A stretch of 64,000 nt of DNA from positions 594,922-658,921 of the forward strand of contig MNCI01035238.1 in assembly GCA_015680685.1 (NCBI GenBank), written 5' to 3'. This document shows, in pieces, positions 43,935 to 55,059 of the stretch; within the stretch, counting starts at the first letter, position 1; every line of letters begins with the position of its first letter. The notes under the pieces were generated by a model that ran no database searches, was not told the DNA's origin, and saw only the letters and a program-made list of their open reading frames with translations. The DNA is from Gnetum montanum (lineage: Eukaryota > Streptophyta > Gnetopsida > Gnetales > Gnetaceae). The translations under genes and the position numbers were made by a program.

Positions 43935-45872
43935 TCTACCATCATCGTCTGTGTCTGAATCCATAACCACATCGGAGATAGTAATTTTTCCTTACCTTTG
44001 TTATGTGCAGGGCCTAAATCTCTCTGCTTTGTCTTGTTCTTGTCACTACTTCATTCCTCCTTAGACTCTTCTATGATCTTTAAGACAGTTTCAAGTCTGG
44101 AGTCTAAGGAATCCCATAGTTGATCTACCTTAGCTAATACTTTGGTTCTTAGTTTTTGGATCGGAAAGCTTTTTCTGTTCACTAAATCTTCGAGTGGTGA
44201 CTCATCCTCCTCATCACAAAATTTCACTCCCTTCTTTCGAAGGGAGGGATCGTGGTTTTATTCTTCTACATTCTCTCTTTTGCGTAGCTCACCTTCTTCT
44301 TTTGCTACTTGTTCCAACAAGCGATGTACTTCATGGGCTCTAAGTTTTGATAATCACCCTTGGGCATAAGTCCCAAGGGTTCTCCTAGTCTCATACCTTA
44401 GCCCATCTATGATGTGGTGGAGTTGATCTCACTGTGCGTAACGATGGCCCGAGCAACAATGTAACAATGCGTAGTAGCGGCCCATGGTAGCATCCAAGGG
44501 TACATGAGTACCTTGCTTCCATCCTTGGATCTGCTTACATAAGTTAGACACTTTGGAGTACGTCTAATACTTATCATTGAAGAGTTCTAACATCGTACTC
44601 TACCTCCTAATGGTCTCCAATTCTAAGGACCGGTACCAACTCTCTGCTTCCTTGATGAGTGTCCTAGGAAACAACTTAAGTTTCTACCACTCGTTTTCTA
44701 TGTTTTGCAAGGCATAGGCATCGTGGAATGCTTGTAAATGATGCTACAGATCAGCATTATATCCCCCCTCAAAGAGTGGGATATTGTTCATGTCTAAACG
44801 CTTGATCCAACTATCTTTTAAATGCCTTGTTGGAATTCTTACTACATCCATTATGTTCAGCATACTTCAGGTGGCAAGTAGGGACTCATCATGATCATCT
44901 CTTTCATGACGCTTGTGATGTCTTTTTTGTTCCCTACTTTCCCTTCATTCATGTCCTTGTCCTCTCTCTCGACTTTCCCGTTGAGGTCTCTCATTTTGCC
45001 TACCTTTATCCTCTCCATTATGCCCTCCATTATGCCCTCCATGATTGCGCCCAGAGGTGGAAGGAGAGGGTGAATGATGTGAAGAAGGAGAAGAAGAAGG
45101 GGAACCATCACCATGGCAATGCTTCTTGCCTTCTCTTCAGCTGCTATAGCCCCAATTGTGGTGACGATCTAAGTGCCCATCCTTGTTATGAGTTTTTGTT
45201 CCCTCTGTGAACAGTTGGTGTTCACGGGGATCAGAACCAGTGTTGTGTATCGTTGATCGTAGGTTCTGATACCCCACCTCCTCACCATCATTAGGAGGGG
45301 GAACATCATTTGATAGAGAACCCATTATAATGAGTTCATCATCTCCTATTTCGCTAAGGATGTGCGGGCCTTTGCCCTTCAACAGGGTATGTTGGCTCTC
45401 CTACCATGAGTTCCTCATATGTTGTGCTTCTGTGGGATGATAATCCCTCATGTCAAAGTCTTCTGTAACGTATTCAGCATATAATTCTATCATGCCAATC
45501 TATGCCAAGGCATAGAAGAGCATGTTAGGGACTGATCGGTCTGGGGGTAACGTAATGTTACCTTGCAAATCTCTCCATCGCAACTATTCGTCTTGATGAA
45601 GGATAAAGGTAAAGTCTAGAATATACTCATCAGGATGAGTATAGACTATCCGGTATTGTTTAGGACGTGGCAGATTTTGGTTATGTGTTTTTAATTGCCG
45701 ACTGTCTCTAGTATTATCCCTAGGTGGTGAATTGCTCTTATGAGAAGAAGACATTGTTATCGGTGTGCTAATTTACCGTTATATAAATTTTTCTTTAATT
45801 AACCTGAAGGTTCGTTTAGGCTCCCAACAATGTGAGTGATGTCCTATGTTCTATTAAATGCACAAACACTTA

Positions 45873-45892
45873 GTCCCCGGCAATAGTGCCAA
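45873..45892 (-). promoter_or_regulatory. Primer-binding site of E4 (tRNA-Asp type, best preserved)
   Basis: The minus strand reads TTGGCACTATTGCCGGGGAC. It keeps the TTGCCGGGGA part of the tRNA-Asp complement unchanged. Confidence 0.9.
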
Positions 45893-46596
45893 TGATGAGT
45901 GGTGAGGTACCCCTACACTCAACCATACGAATATGAGCGTAGCATGCACGATCCGGTCAAACTGCGCAGACTAAGTACCTACACGCCCTATGAAACACTT
46001 AGGGTTAATCATTCATTGTCTTCACAGACTTACTTGTAGTTGTCACAATGTATGGTTAAGTAAGTCTAAGGTATATTATTTTTATATCTTTTTATGTTTT
46101 ATCTCCTATTCTATTGAGGTGAAGGGTCGAGAAACTAATTGCTAATTCTAACTAATGAACTAAGTCTAAATTACCTAGTGTCAGCATCCATTCCCACTTA
46201 CCAGACACACCCTGAACCGATGCAACCATGGCTACCAAACGCTAATCGTTGCTGGGATCACCACGCGTAACACACGTGCTCGAAGTGGTCGTACTGAGGC
46301 ACTTAACTAGGAGAGAGGGTAAGAGCATCTAATCTAGCCTAAGTGCGATGAGCATCTGTTCCTTGATCATCCGTACACATTCTTAAATGCTCGTAATCAA
46401 GTCGTACTCATTCTGCATTACTAGGAGATAAGGGTGAGAGAGAAAGTAATAAATAACATTAAGTAAAATCCTATTCCATGCACTGCAAGGTTTATCCANT
46501 ATCGCGTACACGATATCGTGAGGGAGGATGCGATATCACGAAGGCTGCGATATCGCGTACGCAATATCGCGGCCCATGCAATATTGCGTCTCATCA
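45893..46596 (-). repeat. 5' LTR of E4, with missing sequence at a single N
   Basis: At 704 bp it is 194 bp shorter than its partner. The shortfall maps to the single N at 46499, next to TTTATCCA, where the partner has about 190 further bases including the TATA region. Palindromes at 46500-46589 are kept. Confidence 0.9.
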
Positions 46597-46601
46597 GCAA
46601 T
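46597..46601. repeat. Target-site duplication of E4, right (GCAAT)
   Basis: It matches 39534-39538. Confidence 0.93.
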
Positions 46602-46680
46602 GGTGAGTTATAAAGCTTTAATTGGATTATATCTCTTAGGATATACCTATATTACAATTATTTCAAGGTTCCAACATCCA
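46602..46680 (+). repeat. SINE tail, copy d, after E4
   Basis: GGTGAGTTATAAAGCTTTAA, GGATATACC and ATTACAATTATTTCAAGG continue the SINE begun at 39471. Confidence 0.75.
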
Positions 46681-46721
46681 TTCCACATACACACTCCCTT
46701 CCCCACCACCACCAGCATTGT

Positions 46722-46765
46722 CCCCCCCCCCCCCCCACACCCCCCCCCCCCCCCCCTCACCCCCG
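46722..46765. repeat. Poly-C tract
   Basis: Two runs of about 15 and 16 C are separated by ACAC and followed by TCACCCCC. It lies near the end of the SINE. Confidence 0.9.
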
Positions 46766-47084
46766 AGTGTGCAAATCTTATTTCTTAGTTATATTTGATC
46801 CATCATGTTCCATGATTCTCATGAATTTATTAATTTGTGCAATAAGTGTTAGAAAGAGGGAGGTATGTTAGCATAAATGGAGGGACTACAATAATGAATT
46901 AAAGTATTAGAGCCCTTTAATGTGAGGACATCAACTTCTTCAACATCAATTTCGAATGGCAAGATATACTTTAGGGTATGCATTAACTACAATACCAAAT
47001 GGACAATAGTTATTACCATTATAGATAACATATTTCTATTATTTGTAGTGACACATAATTAAATTTTCAATAAAATATAGAACA
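46766..47084. other. AT-rich DNA, nothing recognised
   Basis: This is the left flank of copia B. No coding was identified. Confidence 0.35.
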
Positions 47085-47550
47085 CTACAAAAATTAAAAA
47101 GATACAAAGTTATCCTAGGAAAAACTTTCAAGGTAAAAAAAAAAAACCTACTAGAAGTCAGTTCGTGGACCATTAGCAGCAATACAGCTCCAAAACATTA
47201 AATCGTAGGAAGAATATACTACTTGTAGAGAAGATTACATTTGAAGCTCATGCATTAAAAATTTTCATAACAAGGATGGTTCCTTTGAGCTCCTTATATA
47301 TTATTACAAGTTACAAAAATAAAACCATAATCCATGGGAAATGAATATTTATTTTTGTCAAAGGAAGTTAACATGACTAATAAAAGTATTGGTGAAATGG
47401 ATGATTGACCAAACAAAAAATAGAAAATGATGGTAGGAAATCTCAACAAAGAAAATCAACGAAATAATAGTGAAGGTAATCAAGGAAATAACTATAGAGA
47501 AAATAATAATGGAAAATTAAGGAAAACTCTTTCAACCACATTTTTAATTC
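47085..47550 (-). repeat. 3' LTR of copia B
   Basis: It shares ACTTTCAAGGTAAAAAA, GCTCATGCAT, CCTTTGAGCTCCTTATATAT, ATAATCCA and TCTTTCAACCAC-type blocks, in order, with 53432-53850. Confidence 0.75.
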
Positions 47551-47639
47551 TTCCTTTGGAGGTAAAGCTACATTAATGACCAATCCAAATCATTTTAGAA
47601 AATCAAGTCAGAAGAAAACCAAATGCTAATCGATACCAA

Positions 47640-50600
47640 AAAAACTTTTTAGTAGGTATTGACTTGGTAAGTATGTCTATAGGATTTTCTTCTGTAGATA
47701 CTTTTTCCAAAATAATCCTTTGCATTTTAATTTTCTTACATATATAGTGATACTGTATTTCAATATGCTTTATTTGGGTATGAAATGTTGAGTTCTTAGA
47801 TATGTTAGCATTTTGTTGTCACGGCCAATATTTATAGGAGTTTGAGTGATACCAAGTTCAACTATTAGCCTTTGAAGCCATATGGCCTTTATACATGCTA
47901 AGTTAGCAACAACATATTCAACTTCAGTGGTAGATTAGGTAACACAAGATTTTTTCTGACTTTTCCAATTAATAACACCACCAAAGAGATGAAACACATA
48001 TCCACTAGTAGATTTTCTACTATGAAGATCATTGTCCCAATCTACATTAATCAAGCCATGAAGTCCAATGAAATCATTCTTATAATAAATCTCATAATTT
48101 ACAGTACTAAAAAGATATCAAAAGACTCACTTCATCACAATCCAATGTTGTTTCCCTAAATTAGATATATACCTTCTAAGCTTTCTAATAATGTAAGTAA
48201 TATCAAGTCTAGTAGAAACCATTGCATACATTTGACTATCGACAGCACTAGCATATGATATTTTAATCATGAGCTCCTTATCTTCTTTTGTCTTTAGACA
48301 TTATTCAATTGAAATTTTAATACCATTTTCATAGGGTATAGCCATAGGTTTGTAATCTTGCATATTAAACTTTTCAAAGATATTTTCAACATATGCAGAT
48401 TATCCAAGCCAAAGATTTTTATCAACCCTACCTCTCTTAATTTTTATGTCCAAAACATTTTATGCAACACCAAGATTTTTCATCTTAAATTAAAAAGATA
48501 GATGAAGTTTCAACTACTGAATATCATGTATGTCATTTCTTGTTATTAACATGTCATTGACATAAAATAATAAACCAATGTATCTTTCACCTATATCTTT
48601 AACATACATACAATATTCTTCTACACTTGTAATGAAGCCAAGATTTATCATGGGATCATTAACTTTTTATTTCACAATTCTTGTGCTTGTTTGAACCCAT
48701 ATAATGATTTTAATAATCGACACAACATACACTCTTTTTCTTTTATTTCATACTCTTCAATTTAAAACATATATATTTCTTTCTTAAGATCACCATTAAG
48801 GAATGTTGTTTTCACATCCAATTATTCAAGTTGAAGATCACAAATAGCTATGATGAACAACAATGACCTTATAGATGTTAATTTCACTACTAGATAAAAT
48901 ATTTTATCATAATCAATTCTTTTTTCCTAAGAAAAGTATTTAGCTACAAGTCAAGCCTTGTATTAATTTCTAGATTTTATTCTATATACCCATTCATTTC
49001 CAATGATATTTTTATCTAGTTGAAGCTCAACTAATTTTCAAGTTTTATTCTTATGAATTGATGACATTTCAACATCCTTTACTTGTTTCTATTATATACT
49101 TTGCATAGATCAATATGCCTCATCATATGTTGATGGCTCATCATTTTCAATAAATAATACATATTCCTCTAACTGTGATGCTAATATTCTTATACATTTT
49201 GAACATCTTGATGGCCCATCTTCACTTTGTTGTTCACTTAAACTATTTTCTCCCTTTTCATGTGGTTCTTTCTCATCTAGTATACTATCACCATCCTATT
49301 CACTAAGGGTAATATCCCCAGATGAGGGAGGATGACCTTGAGGAATTTCATTATTAATTTTAACGAGTACATACTCAAGAGTTACATCTTTTGAAGGGGT
49401 TTTAGCACTTGAATATTCCTCATTCATAAATCCATATTGTTCTCTAAATATGACATCTCAACTATGAATAACCATTTTAGTTTCTAAGTTATACAACTTG
49501 TAAGCTTTAACACCATGTCCATAGCCAAGAAAAATACATTTTGAAACATGTACATAGGCTTCACAATAAAAAAAATCTTCAAATAATTTAAATTAATGGA
49601 TTTACAACTCCAAAAAACCTCTAGAAGTTTTTTGTCAAGCGCTAATAAAGGAGATTTTTGATAAGATAATAAATAATCATTAGTACTTTATCCCAGAAAT
49701 GTTTGTCAAGCCGAGATTCACTGAACATACATGTTAGAAATTTATCTACTCATAGTACTTTATTATTCTTTTAACATAATTTCATTACCTCAATTTTTAC
49801 CTCAAGATCTTTTACTGGAACATACACTTTTCGTAACATTATTATGAAATTTGTAATTCATAACATTATTTCTTTCATAAGTATTGTTATTACAAATTTC
49901 ATTTCCCAAGTTATCTTTAGGATTCTCCAAGATGTGATGAGTAGGAAGTAATTCTCTAGAGTTGTGAGTATTGTAAGTCTTACTAGATTACTACTTATGA
50001 ATCCTCTTGTGATGACCAAAGTTATATTGTACTGATTTCATAACTTAGTACTTTTGATAAGTCATAATCATCATCTTTGAGCTTACTATAATTCCAAATT
50101 TGTTAATTTTATAAGAACTTCTTATGCTTTGGTAATGTTGCTCATTCTTTAAAAACACATCTTCTTCTTAATTGTATCTACTTCTTCATCGTAAGCTAAT
50201 AATACACTTACGATTGTTATTCCTAACTCATTGTATTACAAATTTTGATATGTGGACTTTTTGTAGTCTTATGCTTTACTTTGTTAATTCATCTTTAACT
50301 TAACTTCTTTCCTAATTTTTCTAAGTCACTTTTGACTTAACTTCACTAGGCTTTACGAAATACTTCTTTGTAAGCCATACTTTTTTTTCTTTTTATTTTC
50401 CATTGTAACCTTCAAGATGACTTTCTCTTATTATTTAAGAAACTAGACTACGCTACATATGGTGCAACTTGGATCTTTTCTTTCTCATTAGAAAACCAGA
50501 TCCTATGCTACAAGGATCACATGTGCTTCCTACAACACTTTCTTATCAATTCTTTGTAACTAACAAGTTTCTACTACTTCTATTTACTTCTACAATGTAG

Positions 50601-51350
50601 GCCATTTTCTCCTTGGTAATTTTACAAACCATTGGTGATTATATCTTATGGTTTATGAACATTACTCATGGCTATTGTTCTAATATCACTTCCTTATCTT
50701 ACTTGATCTTACACACTTGCTCTCTTTTGCATCTACCATCTCATTATTCTTTTGTATTCATTCATCCATGCATGTTTTTATTTTTTTATTTTCATATGTT
50801 ACAAAATGAGGACTTGCGTTCTCTTATACTTTGTAAGGAGTTATGACTCTTGGTAAATTATTGTGATCTTTCGTAACTACTATTTGATTAAGTTAAGAAA
50901 TTAATGATTGTATCTTAACTAAGAAGTATATTCTAATAATACATTTGACACATTCCATCAATGTTCAATTGAAATGGTCTACTACTTCATTTTATTCACA
51001 AGTCCCTAAGATAGTCCTCTACCTTTGAATACCTTATTCTTTACAAAAAAAACATTATATTCATTGGAACAAATTCACCATCATTGTTAGCTTTTAGAAT
51101 TTTAATTTTCTTGCCAAAATAATTCTTAATAAGAGCTTTGAATTCTTTAAATTTTCTAAATACCTTAAATTTATGTTTTAATAAATAAATCTAACTCTTT
51201 TTGGAATAATCATCAATAAAAGAAGCCTCCAAGAGAACTTATTCTAATATCCTTAACTGGTTAACATACATCACTATATATTAGTTCTAATATCTAAAGA
51301 GAATTAGCATTACTTTTCTAGAAATTGTGACAAGTATTTATCATGTAGAC
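47640..51350 (-). pseudogene. Copia B pol: integrase, reverse transcriptase and RNase H (broken)
   Basis: Reading on the minus strand from the high end, the integrase shows FIDDYSKKS and FKEFKALIKNYFGKKIKIL with NNDGEFVPMN near 51230-51010. The linker CIFLGYGHGVKAYKLYNLET lies near 49540-49480. Reverse transcriptase shows DVKTTFLNGDLKKEIYM near 48800 and YVND (normally YVDD) at 48553-48564. RNase H shows VDWDNDLHSRKSTSGYVFHL and STTEVEYVVANLACIKAIWL near 48050-47880. In the family these copy RNA to DNA and insert it. Numerous stops, frameshifts and the changed YVDD show it is dead. Confidence 0.85.
49740..50935. other. Unrecognised segment inside the copia B integrase region
   Basis: The integrase reading stops near 50935 and the next recognisable copia motif is at about 49560. 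The material between is unlike copia on the minus strand and is richer in C and T on the plus strand. It may be an inserted or unusually decayed stretch. No ends or duplications were identified. Confidence 0.35.
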
Positions 51351-51365
51351 AATGATGGCATATAT

Positions 51366-51370
51366 CTAAG
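51366..51370. repeat. Target-site duplication of the solo LTR, left (CTAAG)
   Basis: It is repeated at 52170-52174. Confidence 0.92.
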
Positions 51371-52169
51371 TGATGAGTCTTCATTTGGGCGACCGCGATA
51401 TCGCATACGTGATATCACAGCCTGTCTCCTCATCTATAAATAAGAGGTAGACAGATGAGTCTTTAATCAATAAGTTAGTTTTAGAGTTAGTTAGTGTTTA
51501 GTGTTTTCATTTCTTTCTCTCAACCCTTTTCCTCTCCGTGTATGCCCGCAATGTGGTGAATGTAATTATATGGCATCCTTTATTTGAGTGTGATGTACTT
51601 GGACATGCACATGGCTAGCAATAAAGATCAAGATTACTTCATCTTTGCAACATTCACTTAGTTTAATAATTTAATTAATTGTTATTTACACTTTTTTAGT
51701 TAATCTCTCTCACCCTTAAACTCATGTTAAAACGTGGAATGAGTACGACTTGATTACGAGCATTTAAGTGTGACTACTTGGTAACCCAGTAGCATACCTA
51801 GCATCTGTGCTTGGTAATCCCAGTGGTAGTAGTGCACGAAGTTCAAGGTGTGTACGGATAATCAAGGAACAAATGCTCATCGCACTTAGGCTAGTTTAGA
51901 TTCTCTCACCCTCTCTCTCCTAGATTAGTGAATATTACTTTCCATTGCCTTTAGGAGTAGCATTAGATTAGAAACCACATCATACACCTCACTCTGGACT
52001 AAACCATACGTGAAAAAGATAATACTAGTCCAGGTGGGAAGATAGCGAACTGCGACCTAAGGCTAACTGTCTAGATGCCACAACTAATCTATCTACGAAG
52101 TTCAACTAGATCGCTCATGTAATGCTTGTATTCATATGGTTGAGTGTAGGGGTACCTCGCCACTCATCA
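51371..52169 (+). mobile_element. Solo LTR of the gypsy-like family
   Basis: The 799-bp LTR runs from TGATGAGTCTTC to CCACTCATCA on the plus strand with CTAAG on both sides and no internal sequence. GCGATATCGC and GTGATATCAC lie at 51393-51418, TATAAATA at 51435-51442 and an AATAAA further on. Recombination between the two LTRs of a full element would leave this product. Confidence 0.93.
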
Positions 52170-52174
52170 CTAAG
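52170..52174. repeat. Target-site duplication of the solo LTR, right (CTAAG)
   Basis: It matches 51366-51370. Confidence 0.92.
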
Positions 52175-53420
52175 GAATCTTTTAAAAGCTTAATTTTACC
52201 TTGCTTAAAAAGTTTCTTAAGCTCCTTTTCAACAAGATGTCACATTCTTTTATGAACAAATCAATAACAGAAAAAGCACTTAATCTTTGTTTTGATGTCT
52301 TAGCTTTTAATTTATACAACTTGCTTATTTTTATTCTAGAAGCCAAAGAAGATGAACCATGCACTATTTGACATTCTTCACCTCCAAAGTTAATAGTTAA
52401 TCATGCATCATCCAATTCATTATAGACAAAAGGTTTTTACTAAGTGTTGGAATATGATGTACACTATGAATACATTTAATTGTTTCATCATGACACTGAA
52501 TCTTAACTTTTCTATAAGTTAAAACTTTGCATAAACCATCATTTTCTAATGTTACTATCCAAAGATTAGTAGATGTATACTCAACATTATTAGCATTATC
52601 AAAATAAGATACAATATACAAATCTCCCTTTTGAGAAAGAGGGACTTTATCATTATTTGATACATTAGTCTCTATGGAATTATCCTTTATAGGAGTGATT
52701 TTATAATTTTTCTTTATATGACCAACTTTACCACAATTCCAACATTTAGGTGCCCTCTTTACAAATTTTTAGGCTTATTCTTGAATTGAGGTCTCTTAAC
52801 AAATTTTGGCTTTGAATCATGTTTAACAAGTAATACATCATTTTGAGAAGGAATAGAAGTTTTCCTTCTTGTTTCCTTAGACAACAATTGACCAATAGTA
52901 TTATCAAAAATTAAAGCTAGTAGATATATCACTTACTAACAACCATCACAAAGATCTTCCATGGTTCTAGGAGTATGCTAAGAAAAGTGATGCACTAATC
53001 TTCTTCATCATTTTCACCCTCATAAATTACAACAAATGAACCAGCATATTGAAGGCATTTAGGTTCTTTGTAATGGTTGTACCTTTAACCTTTTTGCATT
53101 AATATAATCATTTCTTCAAAAATAACTTATTTGTTAGAAACTTTGTTGATAAAAAAAACTTATGGTCTATCCCATAAATCTTTAGCAGAAGAAATATTTT
53201 AAAAAATAAGCAATACCAAATCTAAAAGAAATAAACGAATTGCACTTATTGCTTTTAGGGTCCTTTTTCTAATTCTTCATCAAACATTTTATCAAGCTTC
53301 GCTCCTAAAATGGCATTGTACTAGTCTTTTTCAATCAAAAGATGCTCTATCTTAATCTTCTATATTTCATAATTGGACTAAGTAAAATTTTTAATCTCAA
53401 TTTTGGTTGAAGAGTTGGAC
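52175..53420 (-). pseudogene. Copia B Gag, protease and GAG-pre-integrase (broken)
   Basis: A knuckle with its last Cys changed to Tyr (C-WN-C-GKVG-H-IKKN-Y) is at 52703-52744. The protease segment at 52621-52397 reads YIVSYFDNANNVEYTS, CHDETIKCIHSVHHIPTLSK and NLLSI. GAG-pre-integrase begins at 52364 (MHGSSSLASRIKISKLYKLK). Removing the solo LTR with one CTAAG joins LLKDSLDICHHCLHDKYLSQ, the zinc-binding end of that domain. Gag proper lies at about 52900-53420 and is badly decayed. Confidence 0.8.
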
Positions 53421-53431
53421 TAAGTATACTA

Positions 53432-53850
53432 TAAAAATTGAAAAGACATAAAGAAGAAAACTTTCAAGGTAAAAAACCCTAATAGAAATCAATTCCTAGA
53501 TCGTTAGTAGCACCATAGCTCCAAAAGATTGAAGCTTAGGGAGAATTTATAACTTGCAAAGGAGATTATTTTTTAAAGCTCATGCATGGGCAATTTTTTA
53601 CACCAAGGATACATCCTTTGAGCTCCTTTTATATTTTTATATGTTATAAAAATAAACTCATAATCCACAAGATATGAATATTTATTTTTAACAAAGGGGG
53701 CTAACATAACTAATAAAAGAATTGTTGAAAGGGATGAATGACAAAATAAAAAATAGAAAACTATGGTAGTAAATCTTGGTGGAGAAATCAAGGAAATAAC
53801 AATTAGAAAATCAAAGCATATTTACCTTCAACCACCTTTTCAATTTTATA
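53432..53850 (-). repeat. 5' LTR of copia B
   Basis: It is colinear with 47085-47550. A primer-binding site at its lower edge was not recognisable. Confidence 0.72.
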
Positions 53851-53972
53851 GGTTCTGTGTATCACATATCTTGATTTCCGATAATGATACTCATTTTATT
53901 GGTAAGGTTTTAAAAAATTTGTTTGAATCTTGTGGAGTTAATTACAATCTCCCAAGTCTTAGCAACTCTTCC
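53850..53972 (+). pseudogene. Gypsy-type integrase fragment
   Basis: The plus strand reads FCVSHILISDNDTHFIGKVL and KNLFESCGVNYNLPS. This resembles the second catalytic-Asp region of gypsy integrases (ISDNxTxF). It starts at the edge of the copia B LTR and is followed by stops. It is the only trace of gypsy integrase in the window and cannot be assigned to E1-E5. Confidence 0.6.
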
Positions 53973-55059
53973 TAAAAACTCTATAGTAACTTTTTGTGTC
54001 ATTCATTAAACTTTTTGTGTGATTCATTAAACTTTTTTCTTATATCATCTTGTCATTTAGCATCCCTTTATAAAACCTAGGCTAGGAGCCTTATGAAACA
54101 TGGTAGTTCAAATATTTTGAACACTATTGTGCTCCACCAAAGCCTTTTCTTGAAGAGCCAATGGAGTTTTAGCTCTTGACTTTCTCGTTGATGTGCCTAA
54201 ATCTGGGCTTTCAATATCTATGCTCCATGATTATCAATGACTTCTGTGTATTGTTCCATACAACCCCACAGCAGACCGAACTAAAGCTAGCTTGTGCTTA
54301 GTAGCTGAGCTTAGGTTTCTTAAAAATTGGACGTAAACTTGGTTGACCAACTTTTGAATTCCGGAAACCTTTCGTACTTTGGGCAAGGGAAGTCCAAACA
54401 CTTGATCTGACCTACCTCAATTCTCAACCAGCTGTTCCCGCCCACACCTGGTGAAGTTTCATTGTTACTTCATTTTTCTTCGGCCTCTCCAAATTCTACC
54501 TTCACCTGTTACTCCTCCCGATGTGGCTCTGGAATTTAAGACGAGCTTTCGCCCTCCATCCAATCATCAATCAATCAACTGAAGGCACTAGTACTCTATT
54601 GTTGGTAGTTATGATGCATATATGGATAATTAGCTCATATTCTAGAAGTCATGAATATTTGTGTATTAGAGAAATCCTTTTCTCCCTTGAAATGACACAT
54701 GGCCCGTAAAATGTGACTAACCTTGCTTTCTTAAGAATGATTGGTTCATATTTCTGACTGCTGTAGTATCCAAACATGTTGTAAGAATCCAAACATGTCG
54801 TGGAAACTGAAAGGCAAGCTTGAAAATTAATCTACTACACCGTCTGGTACTACAGCTATATAGTGGGGTGGGGTGGGTAATAAGCCTATAATGGATCTCG
54901 GCAGCCCAAGAAAACATTGGTGGTCTAAAAAGAGCAGACCAGTAAATGGACAATTCTATACTACTCATGAGTCGTGCTAGTGTAGACAATGAAGCAGGCA
55001 CCAAAGCATGTGCCAGAAATTGCAGAAGTCACACAAGACTAATGTTTTGATTTGTGGCT
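53973..55059. other. Unclassified DNA of higher GC content
   Basis: From about 54090 to 54560 the sequence is less AT-rich than its surroundings and has no recognised transposon motif. Open frames of 60-95 codons on both strands have no family resemblance. It may be old genic or regulatory DNA. Confidence 0.3.

Larger units (their letters stand above)
42399..45754 (-). pseudogene. Gag-protease of E4 (broken)
   Basis: The start is MSSSHKSNSPPRDN at 45754. An N-terminal domain shared with E5 follows (YTHPDEYILDFTFILHQDE, GNITLPPDRSVPNMLFYALA, YHPTEAQHMRNSW). A His/Ser/Pro-rich linker leads to the Gag core near 44660-44380, and the knuckle-like C-EIF-HYD-H-PKGC-C lies at 43896-43934. A retropepsin segment has its active site ALLDSGSGVN (DSG codons at 43098-43106) and continues with GLVEDIVTTVCGWSYRADFL, then FPIIMERAWLSI at 42989-42850. 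In the family the protease cuts the polyprotein and folds as a dimer. Stops and frameshifts interrupt it, though 42989-42618 is still open. No polymerase follows. Confidence 0.88.
39539..46596 (-). mobile_element. E4: gypsy-like LTR element with Gag and protease only
   Basis: The minus-strand element has 5' LTR 45893-46596, primer site 45873-45892, Gag-protease 45754-42399, noncoding 3' half, polypurine tract 40437-40470 and 3' LTR 39539-40436. GCAAT duplications flank it. The insertion splits a SINE, and rejoining the flanks restores the SINE sequence. E4 shares a longer Gag N-terminus with E5, marking a second subfamily. Reverse transcriptase, RNase H and integrase are absent, and only about 2 kb remains after the protease. 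Confidence 0.92.
47085..53850 (-). mobile_element. Copia B: minus-strand Ty1/copia element with full but decayed pol
   Basis: Two diverged repeats at 47085-47550 and 53432-53850 act as the LTRs. Between them the minus strand carries, in copia order, Gag, zinc knuckle, protease, GAG-pre-integrase, integrase, reverse transcriptase and RNase H. A solo LTR of the gypsy-like family is inserted at 51371-52169, and a further unrecognised segment (about 49740-50935) separates integrase pieces from the integrase-to-RT linker. LTR edges and target duplication are not resolved. Confidence 0.82.

Noticed and set aside
44857-45114. Open frames with EGIMEGIMER repeats inside E4
   Set aside because: They arise from an ATTATGCCCTCC repeat in the Gag linker and differ from the Gag frame.
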